This document shows, piece by piece, positions 47,301 through 57,972 of a DNA stretch of 64,000 nucleotides; positions within the stretch are counted from its first letter, which is position 1; every line of letters starts with the position of its first letter. Under the pieces are notes generated by a model. That model was given only the letters and a program-made list of their open reading frames with translations, was not told where the DNA came from and did not search any database. Both the position numbers and the translations under genes were made by a program. This stretch comes from Nymphalis io (taxonomy: Eukaryota; Arthropoda; Insecta; Lepidoptera; Nymphalidae): assembly GCF_905147045.1 (NCBI RefSeq), contig NC_065905.1:10044001-10108000 (forward strand). The letters are read 5' to 3'.

Positions 47301-50300
47301 CTTAAAATGGCCTTGATGTACAACTTTCTCAACTTGATTATTGTACTTTCGATATTCGATACTTATAATTACATATATCAGACGAATTTTGTTTCTAGAT
47401 CCCTCAAGTTCTTGTAAATTAGGTTTATTTTTGTATATCACAGAAAGTTCATTAATAAAGGTTTGCATTATTGTGCAATCGGTACCTGTGAGTAACACAT
47501 ATCCCTTTTTCATTCGCAAAACGTGTTCACCCAGCGAGATCGGAAAAAAAGGACAAAACCTTCACAATTTTGATACGACAAAATTTACTGGATCACTGCA
47601 CATAAGCAGTGTTGAAAAAATTTTGCTATTCTTAGTGATCATAATAATTATATTACAGTGCATTTCTTGGTAAACATCCAAAGGTTGTTCGTTTTTGAAG
47701 AAAGAGCTATGGAAATTGGTTAGCGAAAGCGCATAAAGCGCTAGTAATTACATCTTTTAAAGAATACTATTTTGAAGGTATACGCTTGTTTCATTTCACG
47801 AGTGAGATACGACATGATTTCTTACAAAATAGCACTGTCGATCTACAAAGTTAAGTAAATACTTGACGTCAATTCAAGTTACAAAACAAACACGGTAGCG
47901 TATAAAAGTGACTTATCAAAATTACGTTTAAAATTTCAACTGCAAACATTAAAGCATGTTGTATAAAAAAATATAAACATCACAAAGCAAATAAAGCCAT
48001 CGTGTATGTTCCTCTCGTGTTGTTTATTTACCAAGAAGGATATTTGCTATCAACTCACGTAAATCACAGGGCTAATATAAAGATAAAGCTTGTCCTTAGA
48101 ACAAAGTATTATATACAAATGATTCTACTTATATTATTTATAAATAAATATTGACCAGTACATAATATAATGATGTTTCTTTATATATAATCATTAACTT
48201 AAATATATCATTTAAATTATGATTATATAATTTTGTATATTGATATGATATACATTATGTTTATTTTTCTGTTATATGAACATCAAGTTAGGGCATTTTA
48301 TATGTTTGCGGATGTTGATTCACGGCACCCGGTGCCGGTAAGCTTCACATACGTCTCCCTTCCAGTTCGGTTCATGTGGGGGAAACGCGTAAATGGAACG
48401 ACCTTTCAAACAAACCTTCTTACTTTTGATACGAGAATAAGTTAATATCACTGGACGCAAGTATTGAAAGGAAACCACTATTCTTTGTGATTACAAAGAA
48501 ATATTAATTTTTATTAAACTAGGCTCATACACTTAATTAAGCTACCGATTTGAAATATATAAATAATTGTTATTTTTATTTATACAAATTATTAAAAAAA
48601 TAATATTTTGTACCAATAGTCTAACGTGGTCTCACTATATACAATACATATATAGAATGCCTGATGTATTTATATTTAAAAATAAAATTTAACACTTATA
48701 AACGTGTAAAACATTAAAAGCAGTTTCAAGACATTCATACAATACCAACGGCATAATTTACATAATAGACTCATCGTGTTAACGATCTATATAGTCATTT
48801 TATATACCTACACAAACACCAGCCGCTTTATCCGCGTTAAGCGTCACTACTCCGCCCCGTGCTCGTGACTTGGCGTTGCTTAGTGAAATATTATTATTTA
48901 TTATGATTATATACAATAATTATTTTATAAATTCTCAATAAATGGGCTATCAACCCTAACATTTTTCAAAACGGACTATCAAATCTTTAATTTTCTAGTT
49001 ATTATATTTAATTTTATATTCTTTAGTTTATCTCGTTTAAATGTATCAATTTTTCATCTTTATGATATTATTAGTAGGATAATAAAGGTTCTTCAAATGT
49101 TAAATTGATAGTACTTTTATTATATATAAATACTACATGTATTTAGTTAACTGACCAATATAAGTTTAGCACACATATGTAAGTATATATAATGATAGAT
49201 TTTGCAAAACATCATTTGTTTTTTATTGTATTTAAGTACGTTAGGACCAAAAACTAAGTTAAAACTATATGAAAACAAAACCATATAATGACATAACTAC
49301 GAGAAATTTCTTTTTTATTACGTTTTCTTTTTCTAAGTCTTTTTTCCAACAAACTCTTGAAGGGTCCCGACATAGACAGATAAGTGAAAGTTCTACTAAT
49401 AGATTAAAATATATTATGAAGCGTTAAAAGAATTGAAAATTGTAAGTTGGTATTCAAATAATATTTAATCATATTTAAATCCTGGACCATTCCAAGTCCC
49501 CAAGTCTGTAACCAATGCTTTATTCCAGGTCTGTACCCAACTCTCGACTCCCAGCAAATCACGGACACCTTGAAGCTAGCTCTCATGATTGGTGACGTCA
49601 GACTCGTGGAGGAAGTCGTGGGTGTTGCTGGTGACATCTATGTGCTGGATGGTGCTGTGCTGGGACCGAGCCTGCTGGCCAGGCTTTCGCCGTCCATCAT
49701 TAAGAAGTTTATGATTTGCGTTCAGGTTAGTTGTTCAAGTACAGAAATACTTAGAGATCAACAATTGAGCACGAGGCTCACCTGATGGAAAGTGACTACC
49801 ACCGCCCATGAGCAGAAAAGTCGCCGGTGAAAGCTAGTTCCACAGAGTAGATATGCGAGGCAGGAAAAATTGCGTTGTTGTGGATTTCCAGACATTGAGG
49901 TGGTCAGGATGGAATTTATAGTTCTGACGCGATCTCCGGTGGTAAAATTCAGCAGCCGAAACTAATCCAAATAATTCCTCAGAATATCACCCGTGATATA
50001 TGTGATAGAGGATACAAAGTGACCCGACATCTCTAAGCAGTTCCAAATGATCGAGCCGGTTCGTAAGAACTTGATCGTTGACAATTCGAACTACTCAACG
50101 TTGTCCATAAATATTATTTAATAAATGGAACAAAGAAAGAAATGAAGAATGTGAAACTTGGATCATGACTCCCCGTTGCGGGTTCAAGGCTGAACAACCT
50201 TACCTCTCCTAAGACGAATGCCACAGAGTACTTATTATATCCTAAAAGAGAAATCCTTCGCCGATCGTTTGACCTTTACATGTTGCATGCATAAGATATT

Positions 50301-51663
50301 CTAATCAGAAGTGTTTTTATATTTCAGGAAGCATACCCAGTAAAGCTAAAGGAAGTCCATATTATAAATACTTCACCGGTCGTTGAGAGATTTGTCAATT
50401 TAGTGAAACCATTCCTGAAAGAGAAGATCAGGAAACGAGTAAGTATTCCTGCGTTTATTCTTTCAAACAACTATTTCTATAACACACCAACTGAATCATC
50501 TATTTTTACCAGATTCTCTCGTATTAAGCTTCTGTTTAGTTTATTGAAAAAATTTTAAAAATACATAAGATACATGATGTACATACGTTTTTAAGAAATA
50601 CGTTTTTTTTAGTGTTCATAAATTATACCGTACCATATTTTTTTAAACATAAAATTATATATAAAAGCAAAAGACAATTACTTTCAGATTTTTATTCACA
50701 AAGAAGTAAAAGATCTTTACAAGTACGTTCCTCAAGAGATGCTGCCAAAGGAATACGGCGGTCAATGTGGCACTATGGATGAACTTCAAGGTACGTTCAC
50801 CATTTTTGGTGCCATTGCATTAATATCGCCTGACAGTAAATAATCAACTCTATCCAAGGACGTATTAAGTCAGAATTAATTAGAAAAACTTCACAATAAC
50901 AAGCTTGCGACTGCACAACGTTAATACATCAGTCATTTCTGTGGCAGGGCATCCGATTCTATAATAAAATTCCGCAGGTCATTTGGCATTTACCAAGAAC
51001 TAAATTAAAAACTCATGTTAAGATTTTTTTAAATAAATTAGACTCATTATACTACAAGATTATATAAATGATAGAAGAGTTAGTATTTGTTGGTGTTCAT
51101 ACAGGATATATTAATATGATTAACTTAAAACACTCAACTTCTCTCAAACACTCAAACTCACTTCTCCTCAAAAAAAAAGGAGAGGAGGCCTTTCGCCCAG
51201 CAGTGGGGACATTCACAGGCTGTTACGGTACGGTAAAACACTCAAACTTTCGAAACTCAGGACCTCGGGGTCTATAGCCTTTTATCCATTAGATCAACGA
51301 GGTAGTCCCTGTTTGATGTACTTGTATAAGGAGTAGAAACGAATCTTATCGCTAAAAAATAAGTTAGTTACAATAGTTGACAACATTTGGCAGGGTATTT
51401 TAAAACGTAAAATTTATTACAAAAAAAAAATGGTCTTGGCCGTAACCATCATCTATGGATGAAAAGATGACCAATAAATACCATTTTTCTAAAACAAAAA
51501 AATCTTTACAGAGAGATGGACGCAGAAACTAATAGAATACAGGGATTGGTTCAAGCTGCAAGATGCGCTGATCGCAAATGAAAGCCTCCGACCTGGGAAG
51601 CCAACCAACTATGATGAACTCTTCGGCATCGACGGCTCTTTCAGACAACTTGCTATCGACTGA
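44375..51663 (+). CDS. CRAL-TRIO domain lipid-transfer protein, gene C (alpha-tocopherol-transfer-protein-like)
   Basis: Joined exons: 44375-44528, 45471-45633, 47230-47288, 49529-49725, 50328-50438, 50688-50790, 51512-51663. This gives 939 nt and 312 residues with GT..AG introns and a TGA stop. It is the most divergent of the three. The conserved N-terminal GEMW is replaced (TEELSKEIRIEL), and exon 2 is 3 nt longer than in A and B and ends EILKNKL. The ligand-domain motif reads GDIYVLDGAVLGPSLL (from 160) where A has ILDASVATPNHF. QEAYPVKLKEVHIIN (from 191), LPKEYGG (247-253) and GKPTNYDELFGIDGSFRQLA are kept. The frame is intact, so it is likely functional. Exon 4 is noticeably richer in G/C at third positions than in A or B. 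It should be an intracellular hydrophobic-ligand carrier; the ligand is unknown. Confidence 0.93.
44529..45470. other. Intron 1 of gene C
   Basis: It holds a run of ACACGCAC-type imperfect repeats at about 44680-44760 and otherwise AT-rich sequence. No repeat family is recognised. Confidence 0.4.
45786..46080 (+). repeat. Repeat C, full length, in intron 2 of gene C
   Basis: It is complete from TTTTTTTATAGAATAGGAAG through GGGCCACCTGATGGTAAGTG and GCGGTAGAATATCTGATGAG to ATCACCAGTAAA. It is close in sequence to the copy at 57684-57972; both read GCCCTTAGACATTGG where others read GCCCATAGAC. Confidence 0.92.
46090..46262 (+). repeat. LINE 3' end (C-terminal polymerase codons and tail)
   Basis: In frame from about 46145 the DNA encodes MTADRERWRNLLKENN, then TTTALKRIYKKKK. 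The DRxRWR motif and basic tail ending in AAGAAGAAGAAAA are usual at the end of insect non-LTR polymerases. It is joined to the 3' side of the repeat C copy. Confidence 0.55.
47757..47862 (+). repeat. Repeat E, diverged unit in intron 3 of gene C
   Basis: AAAGAATACTATTTTGAAGG, CATTTCACGAGTGAGATACG and TTTCTTACAAAATAGCACTG align in order with the 13.3-13.6 kb units. Confidence 0.45.
47863..49528. other. Remainder of intron 3 of gene C
   Basis: AT-rich. There is a GC-richer spot at 48315-48400 (ATTCACGGCACCCGGTGCCG, with CGGCACCCGGTGCCG an imperfect palindrome). No exon is recognised. Confidence 0.35.
49755..50115. repeat. Unclassified retroelement-like block in intron 4 of gene C
   Basis: GAGGCTCACCTGATGGAAAG and GACTACCACCGCCCATGAGC, followed by GCGATCTCCGGTGGTA, are recurrent in lepidopteran LINE tails. 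It is the only copy here, is GC-richer than the intron, and has no open frame. Confidence 0.4.
51161..51238 (+). repeat. SINE-A, 3' tip, in intron 6 of gene C
   Basis: CTTCTCCTCAAAAAAAAAGG through GCCCAGCAGTGGGGACATTC to GGCTGTTACGGTACGGTA is the last 75 bp of SINE-A. It ends in a short (ACGGT)n instead of (ACTGTT)n. Confidence 0.82.
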
Positions 51664-52795
51664 TGCTTCAGATATATAATAGCACATCTCGCTCTTTCTT
51701 ATGTCTCCAGAGCATTTTGCTTAAATTTGTTGTCCTACTCACTTTATTTAAAAAAGGACATGGGATATATTATACAAACTTTAAAAAAAAATTATATTAA
51801 TTAGTAATCATAAAGTCCACACTGGCCCGCACTTAGAGATCTAAGACACCTAGGTAATTTGACATTTCAGGGCCCCCCATCCGAAGCGATTAGAGTAAAA
51901 TTTTATCCTTTTTGGCTGGGGCCCCTCGGCTGGCTGGGGCCTTGGGTCCACATGACATAATAGTTAATAATATTAAATTTATATAATCGACATCAATTAA
52001 CACAGTCAACATTTAGGATAGAATATTAAATATGTGATTTTCTTGATAACCAATAAACAAGTTTTAAATATATTTGGTAGTGATTGCTAGATATTACATC
52101 CGTTACGATAATAGATTTATAATACCTTAATTCCCTTAATTTGATTGATAGCGTTAATCTAAATAGTTAAATGTTATGGTTAGGCATGTACAAATTTCAA
52201 GAACACAAGTCTTTATTTATTCGCTACCAACTTTTGTGATATATTGTTTTTATATAATACTATTTGATATCAATATTTCCGAATATTAGAAGCAGTAGAT
52301 GGTTTTTATGTAGACAAAGTATATTTCATATAAATACTGAATGTCATGACTAAGTACTCATCGTTTCACGTTGGTTAGGTTAGTATTTAGGTACAGTATA
52401 TACTTTAAAACATATTTCATTCATGACTAAATTTTAGATAGATAATATGTATACATACGAATGACAATTCGTCATGGCTTATATACAATATGAACAAATG
52501 AATAGTTTTACACTAAGATAATCCTCTCGATCCGACGAATGAGGTTCATGATTGTATTATAAATTTACCTAAATTTTCCTCTAATTTGCCTGAAGGCTGA
52601 CATAATACTACTAATTTTTTTTCTAACCCATACATAAACACAAACATCTCAACAAAATAACATTAATACAGTACGATTAATTGTATCGGACAACACATGT
52701 AATATGTCTTAACGTTATATTGTCGCATCTACTATTGTACGTATTTGTTAGGTCGGAGCTTTTCTGCGTCTTTTTACTAAGAAATGAATGAAAAC
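51664..52795. other. 3' flank of gene C and spacer
   Basis: No canonical AATAAA lies close to the stop; the nearest seen is at 52052-52057. A patch at 51835-51955 (GGGGCCCCTCGGCTGGCTGG) is GC-rich and repeat-like. No gene is recognised. Confidence 0.35.
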
Positions 52796-52810
52796 AGCGC
52801 CATCTAGTGA
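52796..52810 (-). promoter_or_regulatory. CTCF-like motif
   Basis: The minus strand reads TCACTAGATGGCGCT, which fits the insect CTCF core (YAGRKGGCGCT). A second match, TAGATGGCGCT, is at 63519-63529. The same word also occurs in dispersed insect repeats, so binding is inference. Confidence 0.4.
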
Positions 52811-53008
52811 CAATAATCGGAATTCGAAATTTGAAATTTAATATCGCAATTAATGTCGCTATCGAATAAATAATAAAAACTCGCAATAGGAACTCTGTAG
52901 GAAATAATTGAAAACTCGAGTCGATTAATAAATGTCAGAATCTATAATAACATCAATGAGACAATATAACGGGGTCCAGTAATATACCTCAATACAGTGT
53001 TGCAGAAC

Positions 53009-53615
53009 TATCGATAATTGACCTCGAAAACTATTCAGGATATCGACAGCACTATCGAAAGTATAGTCAAGTCAATATCGATGGTATCGATAGCTCAACA
53101 TGAGCAACACTATTGATGACAGCATTACTATCGGTACAATCGGAATTCGGTAGTAACAATTTAATACAACTTCAATGCTATCGAAAAATCGTTGACAATC
53201 GATGGTCCAAAACCAGCGATACTGCCATAGGTATAGGTAGGTATTCATAGGTCGCATGTGTCTAATTTCATTGAAATTCTGCCACATGTGTATTCTACCA
53301 ACCCGCATTAGAGCAGCGTGGTGGAATAAGCTCCAAACCTTCTCCTCAAAAGGGAGAGGAGGCCTTAGCCCAGCAGTGGGACATTAACAGGCTGTTACTG
53401 TTACTGTTACTCATAGGTTTTAGTTAAAACGAATGAATTTCGCAATACTATCGAGACGATCGTTACTATCGAATGAATTACTTTAAATAGTATCAATAGT
53501 ATTGCTGTTATCAATAGTATTCACACGCGGCTATAATGTCGATACACTATCGATACAATTGTTTACACTTTTACTATCGATAAACAATCGATTGGCTATC
53601 GATAATGGACTATCG
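53009..53615. promoter_or_regulatory. Cluster of TATCGATA motifs (DREF/BEAF-32-like)
   Basis: Five complete TATCGATA octamers start at 53009, 53085, 53548, 53575 and 53597. Further TATCG/CGATA words lie at 53041, 53053, 53076, 53129, 53179, 53217, 53449, 53467, 53540 and 53611, and ATCGAT at 53198 and 53587. In Drosophila TATCGATA is the DREF site, and clusters of CGATA bind BEAF-32 at chromatin boundaries. A truncated SINE-A has split the cluster. Function in this species is inferred. Confidence 0.6.
53253..53410 (+). repeat. SINE-A, 5'-truncated, with 8-bp target duplication
   Basis: It begins in GCATGTGTCTAATTTCATTG and ends CTGTTACTGTTACTGTTAC. TCATAGGT flanks it at 53245-53252 and 53411-53418. 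The insertion falls within the TATCGATA cluster. Confidence 0.88.
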
Positions 53616-53618
53616 ACA

Positions 53619-54210
53619 AGCATCACTACGGCTCAATATATCTTGAATTCTGTAGGATAACATCAATGTGATTAAATGTAATGTAATTTTTAGGTTATAT
53701 AAAGTATAATTTAATATTAAGATTAAAATGGTGTAATGTTTTTAATCTGGAAAAATAGCAATTGTTTTTAAAAAATTATATGATATTGATTATTATGTGA
53801 TTGCTTAAATATTATGATTCAAATAACAAAATTATTATTTTCTAATGGTCTTTTATTTATTTATTTAAAGATGTATAAAAATCTACGGGCTTAATTATAA
53901 ACGTTATTAAACGTGTATTTATTTAAACAGAGATTCTCATTCAGGTTCAGGTCTCTTTCGTATGAATTATCATTTGAAAGAAGAAGGCATCTCTTAAAAG
54001 TCTCTTCAATCCTATAAATACTCAGTAGTTAATGCTGTATACAATTAATAAAAAAAGATTTGTGTAGGAGATCCATTAAATGAAATCATCCATTAAAAAT
54101 GATATTGTAAAAGGCTTGATGAATCGGAATGAACGCTTCAGAAATTAATGTACTTTTTTGTCTTTTTAGTAGTATAAATTTAAGCGACCTTAACGTAAGA
54201 ATGAAATTAA
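53619..54210. other. Spacer without recognised features
   Basis: AT-rich with no gene or repeat signature that I can support. Confidence 0.4.
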
Positions 54211-54213
54211 AGT

Positions 54214-54298
54214 ACGCATACATACGTGCATTCTCTATTCCGTTTTGATGACGAATGCGACTGCTAAAAGTTCAGGCGCATGACTTAAAACATGAAAT
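54214..54298 (-). repeat. SINE-D, small fragment
   Basis: GTGCATTCTCTATTCCG and AAAGTTCAGGCGCATGAC are the same internal blocks as in the longer copy that follows. Confidence 0.45.
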
Positions 54299-54392
54299 AT
54301 TCACTAACTTCTTATTTGGTCTTGATCCAAGATTTGAATTTGTTTAAAAAAAGCTTAAATATTTTTAACAGAAGTATTAGGTGATAATAATA

Positions 54393-54726
54393 ATGTCCTC
54401 CAGACCGATTTCGGCCACGGCGGCCAATCTCAAGAGAGATTAGCCAACTACGCAGGAGATATTAGGGTGCACAAGTATATCCGCTAACACAGGTGCACTC
54501 TCTACTCCCTAACGCTCATGGGACGGCAATCCGACACGACCGGAAAGAGTTCAGGCGCAGGACCAATGGCTTTACGTGCTTTCCGAGGCACGGGAGGCAC
54601 ACACTTCCAACTTCCAGACTCCGGGCTGCTACTGAGAATTTTCTTAAAAAACCCAATAACTTTTTACTGGCCCGCTACATCCGGGTCTGCGGCCTTACAT
54701 CAAGCCACTAGACCAACGAGACAGGC
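54393..54726 (-). repeat. SINE-D, most complete copy, minus orientation
   Basis: Read in reverse it has a tRNA-like start (TTGGTCTAGTGGCTTGATGT), AAAAAGTTATTGGGTTTTTT, GAATTTTCTTAAAA region changes, GGAGTCTGGAAGTTGGAAGT, GCCTCGGAAAGCACGTAAAG, CGTGTCGGATTGCCGTCCCA, GAGATTGGCCGCCGTGGCCG and AAATCGGTC. It is a long SINE (over 300 bp) with copies on both strands across the window. Confidence 0.82.
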
Positions 54727-55002
54727 AATAAGTGATACATAAATAGTCTGCATGATTATTAAAAAATGTATATATATAATAAACATTACTTACATTAATA
54801 ACAATGCCTAATCCTACAGCCGGTATTCTGAACCCAACATTTAAAATCTTAGAAGGTATTTCGTTTGCGCAAAGTTGCCATGTTTCGACATGCACTTGTA
54901 ACGTACAAGTGTACGTGTTAATTTTTTTTCTTGTCTTTATTTTCTTAGAATAGAAAAGTTCAAACTCCAATAACGTTGTTGCTATTAAAAAGAGAAGCCG
55001 AA

Positions 55003-55260
55003 ATGGACCATTGGTAAGAACGCGTGAATCTTAACCGATGAACGTGGGTTCAAACCCGGGCAAGCACCTCTGAATTTTCATGTGCTTAATTTCTGTTTAT
55101 AATTCATCTCGTGCTTTTCGGTAAAAGAAAACATGGTGAGGAAACCTGCATGTGTCTAATTTCATCGAAATTCTGCTACATGTGTATTCCACCAACCCGC
55201 ATTGGAGCAGCGTGGTGGAATAAGCTCCAAACCTTCTCCTCAAAAAAGTGAGAGGAGGCC
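55003..55260 (+). repeat. SINE-A, 3'-truncated
   Basis: GCCGAAATGGACCATTGGTA through GAGGAAACCTGCATGTGTC to GTGAGAGGAGGCC, then an (AG)n run replaces the last 50 bp. Confidence 0.88.
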
Positions 55261-55561
55261 AGAGAGAGAGAGGGAGATACTGATTTGACTAAAATACATT
55301 CTTATCAATACTTACAATGATTTCATATGTGAAAGTGTTCAATTATTTGCTCCACTTTCACACACATCTTGGAACGTATCATAAAGTTTACCATTTACGG
55401 AACATAATATGTTTTTTACATATCACACTATTGTCGCGAATGGAAGATATGGAATCTCAGAAAACACACTGTCAAAGCTCAGTGATATTTAACCGTTTTA
55501 TTATTCGAAAGTCGAAAAGTATAAATATTTATTATAAATTCGTAGCCATCCACTCTAAAAT

Positions 55562-55632
55562 AGTACCTGATGGTAAATGGTCACTACTGCCCATAAGAAA
55601 TATTAAACATCCGTTAACATTTCTTATATGAA
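55562..55632 (+). repeat. Repeat C, fragment
   Basis: GTACCTGATGGTAAATGGTC and ACTGCCCATAAGAAATATT are the 5' blocks of repeat C. The rest is lost. Confidence 0.55.
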
Positions 55633-55737
55633 ATTACAAATGTTGGTAATATAATTAAGTTATTTTAGAGAGCATTCCATGGTTTATCAAAAGTTACTTA
55701 AAAATTACCTACGTGTTCACATACCGCTTATTAATTA

Positions 55738-56000
55738 TAATATCCTGGGACATTTTTCACACACGGCCATCTGATCCCAAATTAAGCTTGTACAAAGCTT
55801 GTGCTATGGGAACCAGACAACTGATATACTACATATACTACTTTTATTTTGTAAATACATAATTATATAGAAAATTACACCCAGACTCAGGACAAACAGA
55901 AATGTTCATGCACACAAATGTCTGTCCTGGGTGGGAATCGAACCCACAACCTTCGGTGTGAAAAGGCAAGTATCTAAGCTACAACCACGCCAACCGGCTC
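55738..56000 (-). repeat. SINE-B, full length, minus orientation
   Basis: It starts ATAATATCCTGGGACATTTT and ends GGTGGGAATCGAACCCACAA ... CGCCAACCGGCTC. It is the reverse complement of the 34516 copy and includes the tRNA-like head. Confidence 0.85.
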
Positions 56001-56664
56001 GTCAACCGTTATTAAAATATCTATACATTAAAATTCAACAATTCCTAACTGTTTTCAAGATTTCTTGAAATACCCACGTGATAAGATAAAAAACGTCGTT
56101 TTTCGTCTGTTGCTATCGTTAAGTTTAAGGATTTATTATTTAACCATTTTTTTATGATTTTACATTATTTATATTTTGTGCAAAGATATTACCACTTTTT
56201 ATACTTAATTAGTGTTGATAATTATATAATAACTAGTTTCCACCCGCGGCGTTTGGGGGGGGGGGGTTTGTTAGGTACCCTATGTCCTATTCTGTACCCA
56301 AAACTTTCATGATGATTGATTGAGTAGTTAAGACGAGAAAGCGTAACAAACAAACAAACTCACTTTCGCATTTACAATATTATTAAGGATTCATCTCGTT
56401 CAGTAAAGGAAATCATCCATTCTCAAGACAGTCTTAGACATGAGACCAGCGAATAATAAAAAACTTAAGTGTGACTTAACAGCGAAGTGAAAACTTGAAA
56501 CTGTTAAATATATTTGTCCAATTTCCACATCTTATCCTCCAAGTAATAGTTCTATCCCTTTTTATTATATAGCCTTTTATTCATTAAAATACACAGCATG
56601 TTGCTTGGTACAAAATATTAATACAGCTTAATTTAAATGAATAATAGTTAAAATACACTTATAT
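56001..56664. other. Spacer with a G10-type run
   Basis: A dispersed-repeat head (AACTAGTTTCCACCCGCGGC) at 56231 is followed by a run of at least ten G and then GTTAGGTACCCTATGTCC. No gene is recognised. Confidence 0.4.
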
Positions 56665-56672
56665 TATCTGTA

Positions 56673-56974
56673 AAAAGCCGAGATAGCCCAGTGGTAAGAA
56701 CGCGTGAATCTTAATCGATGATCGTAGGTTCAAACCCGGGCAAGCACCACTGAATATTCATGTACTTAATTTGTGTTTATGATTCATCTCCTGCTTGACG
56801 GTGAAGGAAAACATCTTGAGGAAACCGGCATGTGTCTAATTTCCTTGAAATTCTGCTACATGTTTATTCTACCAACCCGCATTGGAGCAGCGTGGTGGAA
56901 TAAGCTCTAAACCTTCTCCTCAAAAGGGAGAGGAGGCCTTAGCCCAGCAGTGGGACATTAACAGGCTGTTACTG
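56673..56974 (+). repeat. SINE-A, full length, with 8-bp target duplication
   Basis: It is complete from GCCGAGATAGCCCAGTGGTA to CAGGCTGTTACTG. It is flanked by TATCTGTA at 56665-56672 and 56975-56982. Confidence 0.92.
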
Positions 56975-56982
56975 TATCTGTA

Positions 56983-57680
56983 TATACTGTTAGTATTTAC
57001 ATAAATTTCAATCATTAAATCTTCTTAAATTTCCCCAATATTTAAGTTATTTGTACTTCATGTATTTCATTATATTAACATTAGCATGTCGGTGACACGA
57101 AGCCATGAGTCTTATCCCCTACGATAAACCAGGGCAACGCATCAAAAGAAGTTTTCACTTCAATAAAATGTATATTATTCTTTTTTTATTTAAACATAAC
57201 GTTCACTAGCATTCATTACATTGGTTGTTTATCAAACGGTCCACAAAATAAAATTAATCGGAATACTGATGAGCGTCCTTCGTTTGAATTATCGATACCG
57301 GTTTTATAAAAAACATATGTCATCGTACACCTTTAATTTTTTTTTATTACGTATATAAAATGTATTACTAGAAATATACATGAATAACGACGTGATCAAA
57401 GAATATAGCAGCCCGTTTTGCTAGATAGCCGATTTTATAATTAAAGCTTAATTGGTATGGCCACGCTTGGCGGACCACATCCCGTTGTCCGTGTGGATAC
57501 CAATATAACACACGCCTGACGACGCGTCGCCGTCATACCAGCATCGAGTCGCCTTCGCGTCCTGGCTGCTATCTGTTCAAGGTACAAAGGGACAGAATAG
57601 AAATTTTTATGAAAATGAATGAAAAAAACTTTTTTCAGCTATTTTTTATAATGATGCATTTAAGGATATTTATATATATT
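56983..57680. other. Spacer with a GC-rich island
   Basis: The block at 57465-57590 is GC-rich (ACGCCTGACGACGCGTCGCC) and ends CTGTTCAAG before GTACAA, a possible donor on the + strand. It could be an unassigned 5' exon or a repeat. No coding frame supports it. Confidence 0.3.
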
Positions 57681-57683
57681 TTT

Positions 57684-57972
57684 TTTATAGAGTAGGAAGG
57701 CGGACGAGCATATGGGCTACCTGATGGTAAGTGGTCACCAACGCCCTTAGACATTGGCATTGTAAGAAATGTCAACCATTGCTTACATAGCCAATGCGCC
57801 ACCAACCTTGGGAACTAAGATTTTATGTCCCTTGTGCCTGTAATTACACTGGCTCACTCACCCTTCAAGCCGGAACACAACAATATCAAGTACTGCTGTT
57901 TTGCGGTAGAATATCTGATGAGTGGGTGGTACCTACCCAGACGAGCTTGCACAAAGCCCTACCACCAGTAAA
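57684..57972 (+). repeat. Repeat C, full length
   Basis: It is complete from TTTTTTTATAGAGTAGGAAG to CTACCACCAGTAAA. It is the closest relative of the copy at 45786-46080. Confidence 0.92.

Noticed and set aside
55317..55631. 104-codon open frame on the + strand
   Set aside because: It runs into a repeat C fragment at 55562, so the reading frame is accidental.
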